Assembly (NCBI RefSeq): GCF_963924675.1
Contig: NC_089220.1
Coordinates: 85,377,168-85,441,167 of the forward strand
Source: Phocoena phocoena
Lineage: Eukaryota > Chordata > Mammalia > Artiodactyla > Phocoenidae
DNA: 64,000 nucleotides
Reading direction: 5' to 3'
Position numbers and translations under genes: made by a program. Below are positions 58,475 through 64,000 of the stretch, in pieces (the stretch's first letter is position 1; each line of letters begins with the position of its first letter). The notes beneath the pieces are model-generated. The model had not been told where the DNA came from. It ran no database searches and was given only the letters and a program-made list of their open reading frames with translations.

Positions 58475-58879
58475 TTTTAACTCTTTATTTTATATTGGAG
58501 AATAGCTGATTTAACAATGCTGTGATAGTTTCAGGTGCACAGCAAAGCAACTCAGCCATACATACACATGTATCCATTCTCCCCCAAACTCCCGTCCCAT
58601 CTAGGCTGCCACATAACACGGAGCAGAGTTCCCTGTGCTATACAGTATGTCCTTGTTGCTTATCCATTTTAAATATGGCAGTGTATACATGTCGATCTCA
58701 AACTGCCTAACTATCCCTCCCCGCCGGTAACCGTAAGTTCATTCTCTAAGTCTGTGAGTCTTACTCTGTTTTGTAAATAAGTTCATTTGTATCATTTCTT
58801 TTTAGATTCTGCATATAAGGGATATCATATGATATTTCTCCTTCTGTGACTCACTGCACTCAGTATGATAATCTCTAGG
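58475..58879 (-). mobile_element. L1 3' end, 5'-truncated
   Basis: 405 bp of L1 3' UTR, flanked by the 17-bp duplication 'tcattaaggtataattt' (58458-58474 and 58880-58896). The target is itself an older L1 3' UTR. Confidence 0.94.
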
Positions 58880-58896
58880 TCATTAAGGTATAATTT

Positions 58897-59330
58897 AGAA
58901 ATAAAATTTTAATAAAATATACTAGTATAAAAATACAATTGTAATATATTTAAAGTATACAATGTGATGATTTGATATATGTACACATTGTGAAAGTATT
59001 CCCATCATCAAGTTAATTAACACATCCATCACCTCACATGTTTAACCCTTTTTTTCCCCTTTTGATGAGAACATTTAAGTTCTACTCTCTTGGCAAATTT
59101 CAGTTATGCAATACAGTATTATCAACTATATTTACCGTGTTATACATTAGATTCTCAAACCTTATTCATCTTATAGCTGAAAGTTTGTACTCTTTTACCA
59201 GCCTCTCTCTACTTCCCCCAACCCCCAGCCCCTAGCAACCCCCATTCTACTCTCTTTTTCTATGAGTTCAACTTTCCTTTTTTGAAATTTTTTTTACATT
59301 CCATATATAAATGACACCATGCAGTATTTA
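58897..59330 (-). mobile_element. old L1 3' UTR
   Basis: The + strand shows the typical reverse text 'attctcaaaccttattcatc' and 'ccccagcccctagcaaccc'. It is related to the antisense piece near 17800-18110. Confidence 0.7.
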
Positions 59331-60174
59331 TTGAATTTTTCAGTTCACTTCTTGTATTCTTCAGGTCTATATTTTGTTTGGTACGTTTTAATATTTTCTG
59401 TCTTCGTTGAAATTCTCACTTTGTTCATGCATTGCTCTCTGACCTTGGTGAGCATCGTTATGACCACTTGTTTGAACTTTCTATCAGGTAAATAACTTAT
59501 CTCCATTTTGTTGGGGTCGGTTTCTGTAGATTAATCGTGTTCTTTTGTTTGGAACATATTCTCCTGTTTCATTTTCCTTGACTCTTTGTGTTGGTTTCTC
59601 ACATTAGATAAGACAGCCACCTCTTCCAGTCTTGACAGACTGGTCTCATGTAGGAGATGAACCTCGTCGATCAGCTGGGCCTGAGCTCCTTGTTGTTTCT
59701 CACACCTTTGTGATTATCCAAGCTGCCATCTTTGTTCTTAGTGACTCACAGTTGTTGAGGATGTGCTGAGACCCATCCGTGTCCCAAAGAGGCAGATTTT
59801 AGTCAGCACCTAGTTGCAGGCTGATTAGAACACTCAGGCAGTAGCTGGGAAAGTATGCAGTCAAATCCCTTCCAGGGAGAACCTGTGAGATGGATGTTTT
59901 TGCCTGCTCCCTCTGCACTGAGCCCTGGGGGGATAGCCACACTGCCTATTAACAACTACTTCTTTATTTGCTATCATTAAGCCTCTTGGCTATCAGAGCT
60001 AGGTGATTTTAGGGCCATCCCTCAGGTGGGAGCCTTGAAAGGAGGGACACTAGAACTGTGGTCCAAACCCTTCTCTCTTCCTGGAGAAGCTAGGAGTTGG
60101 GGATTCCTTCCCAATTTTATGGGACTATGCCAGGGGTGGGGGTTATATGGAGAGTGTGTCTCAGCCTTTCCTAC
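59331..60174 (-). mobile_element. old L1 5' region, left part
   Basis: Antisense L1 5' text, including 'acagccacctcttccagtct' and 'gcaggctgattagaacactc'. It stops at 'cagcctttcctac' and continues after the younger L1 at about 63421 with 'gatgtgggtattttctcag'. Confidence 0.7.
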
Positions 60175-63100
60175 TTTTTTTTTTTTTTCCATAGATGGCC
60201 TTTCTTATGTTGAGGTAGCTTCCCTCTATGCCAACTTTCTGGAGAGTTTTTATTAAAAATGGGTGTTGAATTTTGTCAAAAGCTTTTTCTCCATCTATTG
60301 AGATGATCATATGGTTTTTATTCTTCAGTTTGTGAATATGGTGTATCACATCAATTGATTTGCATATATTGAAGAATCCCTGCATCCCTGGAATAAATCC
60401 CACTTAATCATGGTGTATGATCCTTTTAATGTGTTGTTGGATTCTGTTTGCTAGTATTTTCTTGAGGATTTTTGCATCTATATTCATCAGTGATATTTGT
60501 CTGTAATTTTATTTTTTTGTAGTATCTCTGTCTGGTTTTGGTATCAGGGTGACGGTGGCCTCGTAGAATGAGTTTGGGAGTATTCCTTCCTCTGCAGTTT
60601 TTTAGAAGAGTTTGAGAAGGATGGGTGTTAGCTCTTCTCTAAATGTTTGGTAGAATTCACCTGTGAAGCCATCTGGTCCTGGACTTTTGCTTGTTGGAAG
60701 AGTTTTAATCACAGTTTCAATTTCATTACTTGTGATTGGTCTGTTCATATTTTCTATATCTTCCCGGTTCAGTCTTGGTAGGTTATACCTTTCTAAGAAT
60801 TCGTCCATTTCTTCCAGGTTTTCCATTTTATTGGCATAGAGTTGCTTGTAGTAGTCTTTTATGATGCTTTGTATTTCTGCAGTGTCCATTGTAACTTCTC
60901 CTTTTTCATTTCTAATTTTATTGATTTGAGTCCTCTCCCTCTTTTTCTTGATGAGTCTGGCTAAAGGTTTATCAATTTTATCTTCTCAAAGAACCAGCTT
61001 TTAGTTTTATTGATCTTTGCTACTGTTTTCTTTGTTTCTATTTCATTTATTTCTGCTCTGATCTTTATGATTTTTTTCCTTAGACTAACTTTGGGTTTTG
61101 TTTGTTTTTCTTTCTCTAGTTCCTATAGGTGTAAGGTTATATTGTTTATTTGAGATTTTTCTTGTTTCTTGAGGTAGGCTTGTATTGCTATAAACTTCCC
61201 TCTTAGAACTGCTTTTGCTGCATCCCATAGGTTTTGGATCATCGTGTTTTCATTGTCATTTGTCTCTAGGTATTTTTTGATTTCCTGTTTGATTTTTTCA
61301 GAGATCTCTTGGTTATTTAGTAACGTGTTGTTTAGCCTCCATGTGTTTGTGTTTTTTACATTTTTTCCCTGTATTAACTTCTAATCTCATAGCATTGTGG
61401 TTGTCAAAGATGCCTGATATGATTTCAATTTTCTTAAATTTACCAATGCTTGATTTGTGATCCAAGATGTGATCTATCCTGGAGAATGTTCCGTGTGCAC
61501 TTGAGAAGAAAGTGTAATCTGTTTTTGGATGGAATGTCCTATAAATATCAATTAAATCTATCTGGTCTATTGTGTCATTTAAAGCTTGGGTTTCCTTATT
61601 AATTTTCCATCTGGATGGTATGTCCATTGGGTAAGTGAGGTGTTAAAAGTCCCCCACTATTATTGTGTTACTGTCGATTTCCTCTTTTACAGCTATTAGT
61701 ATCTGCCTTATGTACTGAGGTACTCCTGTGTTGGGTGCATATATATTTATAATTCCTATATCTTCTTGGATTGATCCCTTGATCATTATGTAGTGTCCTT
61801 CCTTGTCTCTTGTAACATTATTTTAAAGTCTATTTTATCTGATATGAGTATTGCTACTCCAGCTTTCTTTTGATTTCCATTTGCATGGAATATGTTTTTC
61901 CATCCCCTCACTTTCAGTCTGTATGTATCCCTAGGTCTGAAGTTGGTCTCTTGTAGACAGCATATATATGGGTCTTGTTTTTGTATCCATTCAGCAAGCC
62001 TGTGTCTTTTGGTTGGAGCCTTTAATCCATTCACATTTAAGGTAATTACGTATGTTCCTATTACCATTTTCTTAATTGTTTTGGGTTTGTTTTTGTAGGT
62101 CCTTTTCTTCTCTTGTGTTTCCCACTTAGAGAAGAAGTTCCTTTAGCATTTGTTCCTTTCACATTTATTGTTGTAAAGTTCCTTTAGCATTTGTGTTTCC
62201 TGCCTAGAAAAGTTCCTTTAGCATTTGTTGTAAAGCTGGTTTGGTGGTGCTGAATTCTCTTAGCTTTTGCTTTTCTGTAAATCTTTTGATTTCTCTGTTG
62301 AATCTGAATGAGATCCTTGCCGGGTAGAATAATCTTGGTTGTAGTTTATTCCCTTTCATCACTTTAAATATATCATGCCACTCCCTTCTGGCATGTAGAG
62401 TTTCTGCTGGGAAATCAGTTGTTAACCTTATGGGAGTCCCCTTGTATGTTATTTGTCGTTTTTCCCTTGTTGCTTTTAATAACTTTTCTTTGTCTTTAAC
62501 TTTTGTCAATTTGATTACTATGTGTCTTGGAGTGTTTCTCCTTGGGTTTATCCTGCCTGGGATTCTCTGCACTTCCTGGACTTGGGTGGCTGTTTCCTTT
62601 CCCATGTTAGGGAAGTTTTCGACTATAATCTCTTCAAATAATTTCTCAGTTCCTTTCTCTTCTCCTTCTGGGTCCACTATAATGCAAATGTTGGTGCATT
62701 TAATGTTGTCCCAGAGGTCTCTTAGGCTGTCTTCATTTCTTTTCATTCTTTTTTCTTTATTCTGTTCCATGGCAGTGAATTCCACCATTCTGTCTTCCAG
62801 GTCACTTACCTGTTCTTTGGCCTCAGTTATTCTGCTATTGATTCTTCCTAGTGTATTTTTCATTTCAGTTATTGTATTGTTCATCTCTGTTTGTTTGTTC
62901 TTTAATTTTTCTAGGTGTTTGTTCTTTAATTCTTCTAGGCCTTTGTTAAACATTTCTTGCATCTTCTCGATCTTTGCCTCCATTCTTTTTCCGAGGTCCT
63001 GGATCATCTTCAGTATCATTATTCTGAATTCTTTTTCTGGAAGGTTGCCTATCTCCACTTCATGTAGCTGGTTTTCTGGGGTTTTATCCTGTTCCTTCAT

Positions 63101-63200
63101 CTGGTACATAGTCCTCTGCCTTTTCATTTTTGTCTATCTTTCTGTGAATGCGGTTTTTTGTTCCACAGGCTGCAGAATTGTAGTTCTTCTTGCTTCTGCT
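60175..63200 (-). mobile_element. L1 with premature poly(A) tail, ORF1 plus partial ORF2
   Basis: Minus-strand L1 starting about 75 bases before ORF1 and ending in a 14-base poly(A) run (60175-60188) inside the reverse-transcriptase region. The palm F-A-D-D motif, the C-terminus and the 3' UTR are all absent. AATAAA lies on the minus strand at 60254-60249. The flanks 'tttcctac' and 'tctcctac' are a probable imperfect target duplication. In ORF2 the endonuclease begins L-N-V-N-G-L and keeps Q-E-T, but the S-D-H motif near 61410 reads D-N-H and several frameshifts occur, so the copy is dead. Confidence 0.85.
62204..63127 (-). CDS. L1 ORF1p, uninterrupted 307-codon frame in a dead element
   Basis: ORF1p is the trimeric RNA-binding chaperone of L1. 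This frame starts M-K-R-Q-R-T-M-Y-Q-M. It holds a long heptad coiled coil at about residues 40-150 (E-K-M-Q-E-M-F-N-K), then an RRM-like domain (N-I-C-I-I-V, I-P-G-R-I-N-P), then a C-terminal domain (R-L-T-T-D-F, then R-I-S-F-R-F), and ends K-E-L-F before TAG at 62206-62204. It is slightly shorter than the human protein (338). The element around it lacks a complete ORF2. The opposite-strand frame at 62430-63248 is its shadow. Confidence 0.9.
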   Translation of the reverse strand: MKRQRTMYQMKEQDKTPENQLHEVEIGNLPEKEFRIMILKMIQDLGKRMEAKIEKMQEMFNKGLEELKNKHLEKLKNKQTEMNNTITEMKNTLGRINSRITEAKEQVSDLEDRMVEFTAMEQNKEKRMKRNEDSLRDLWDNIKCTNICIIVDPEGEEKGTEKLFEEIIVENFPNMGKETATQVQEVQRIPGRINPRRNTPRHIVIKLTKVKDKEKLLKATREKRQITYKGTPIRLTTDFPAETLHARREWHDIFKVMKGNKLQPRLFYPARISFRFNREIKRFTEKQKLREFSTTKPALQQMLKELF

Positions 63201-63202
63201 CT

Positions 63203-63590
63203 CCTACTTGTTTTGTTTGTTTGTTTGTTTTGGTTTTTTTGTTTTTAACTTATTTTTATTTATTTATTGCTTATTTTGGCTGTGCCGGGTCTTAGCTGTG
63301 GCATTCTGACTTCTTAGTTGCAGCATGCATGTGGGATCTAGTTCCCTGGCCAGGGATCAATCCTGGGCCACCTGCATTGGGAGCATGGAGTCTTACCCAC
63401 TGGACCACCAGGAAAGTCCCTCCTACTTGTTTTGATGTGGGTATTTTCTCAGTCACCCAATGTATAGGAGTCACTCAGCTAGTTTCCGGATTTCTCTCAA
63501 AGGGAATTGCTCCATGTGTAGCTTTATATTCAGTGCATCTGTGGAAGGAGGGAAATTCAGAGGCCTTTTATGTTGCCATCTTGGTCTGGA
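63203..63590 (-). mobile_element. old L1 5' UTR, right part
   Basis: Antisense L1 5' end: 'gatgtgggtattttctcag', 'ggaattgctccatgtgtagc' and the start 'gccatcttggtctggagccc' near 63568. It is the continuation of the 59331-60174 segment, and it holds the SINE. Confidence 0.7.
63215..63419 (-). mobile_element. CHR SINE, long-form variant
   Basis: Flanked by 'ctcctacttgtttt' (63201-63214 and 63420-63433). It inserted at the junction between the younger L1 and the old L1 5' UTR. Confidence 0.93.
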
Positions 63591-64000
63591 GCCCCCCAGG
63601 AGTATTTTTCAACCACTTCATGAACATCCCTTCCTTATTGTCTCTGTCTTCCTTTCCTCCCCTCTCTGAAAAATAAAAAAGAATTCAGTATAAATTCCCA
63701 TTAATCCAATTTATTCATCTCTTCAGCCATTCATTAAGTATCTGATTTCTTACAATTTGATTGTAGCATCCAAGTAACATTTGGGACTTCAGTATCCTTA
63801 AGTGATGCCTCTCCAAATGGCTTGTTAGAGGGAGACTACTGGTTAGCTTGTCCTCGGCACATAGGGTCATCTTTTTCCATCTCTTCATCCTAGTAAATGT
63901 GACCACTATATGTTTCATGCCTCCACAGAGAAAGATGGGAGGGGAACTCACAAGGCTCGGGATGGTGACCTGGTAACCAGTCCAAACCCCTGTGCCTCTC
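63591..64000. other. window end, nothing recognised
   Basis: No GANC exon with the expected C-terminal residues and no named repeat. Only short open frames on both strands. Confidence 0.35.

Noticed and set aside
62430..63248. 272-codon open frame on the + strand, hydrophobic
   Set aside because: It is the complement of L1 ORF1. The Phe/Leu/Ser-rich text comes from reading the coiled-coil codons backwards.
58332..64000. Last GANC exon or start of the neighbouring CAPN3 gene
   Set aside because: I looked for the expected C-terminal GANC residues and for a calpain start, and saw neither; they should lie further right.

Overview
This window is mammalian nuclear DNA, almost certainly from a cetacean. 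It holds at least two dozen tRNA-derived SINEs of the CHR type, the family typical of whales, hippos and ruminants. Many are the short form with a 'gcggtacgcgggcc' end and A-rich tails, which I associate with whales. The L1 3' ends are of cetartiodactyl type, and I saw no BovB or Bov-tA elements, which argues against a ruminant. The species cannot be fixed from the sequence alone.

The only protein-coding gene I can support is GANC (neutral alpha-glucosidase C, glycoside hydrolase family 31) on the + strand. Nineteen consecutive coding exons lie between 6742 and 58331. All have consensus splice sites, all phases agree, and none contains a stop. They encode about 776 codons, roughly 85% of the protein. 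The first ~68 codons lie to the left of the window and the last ~70 to the right. The catalytic segments are intact: W-N-D-M-N-E with the nucleophile Asp at 40003-40005, and T-G-D-N with the acid/base Asp at 44505-44507.

Layout. 1-6741: an upstream intron with two unassigned coding-like frames, an MLT1 LTR carrying a Tigger-type MITE, and SINEs. 6742-27408: exons 1-7, separated by introns holding an MLT1/MaLR remnant split by a 3-kb L1, plus SINEs and old L1 pieces. 27409-33828: a 6.4-kb intron made mostly of a layered L1. 33829-46171: exons 8-14, with a truncated 5S rRNA pseudogene just behind exon 13. 46172-58331: exons 15-19 with a solo ERV-type LTR, MLT1 LTRs and a Tigger1 derivative. 58332-64000: an intron dominated by a nest in which an old L1 5' region holds a younger L1 that ends in a premature poly(A) tail, next to a SINE.

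The most unusual structures are retrotransposition products. These are the L1 whose poly(A) tail follows a newly created AATAAA inside the reverse-transcriptase region (60175-63200), a 700-bp retroposed chimeric transcript (17721-18420), and a 95-bp polyadenylated retrocopy (19752-19846). I found no bacterial-type operon, CRISPR array or new enzymatic system.
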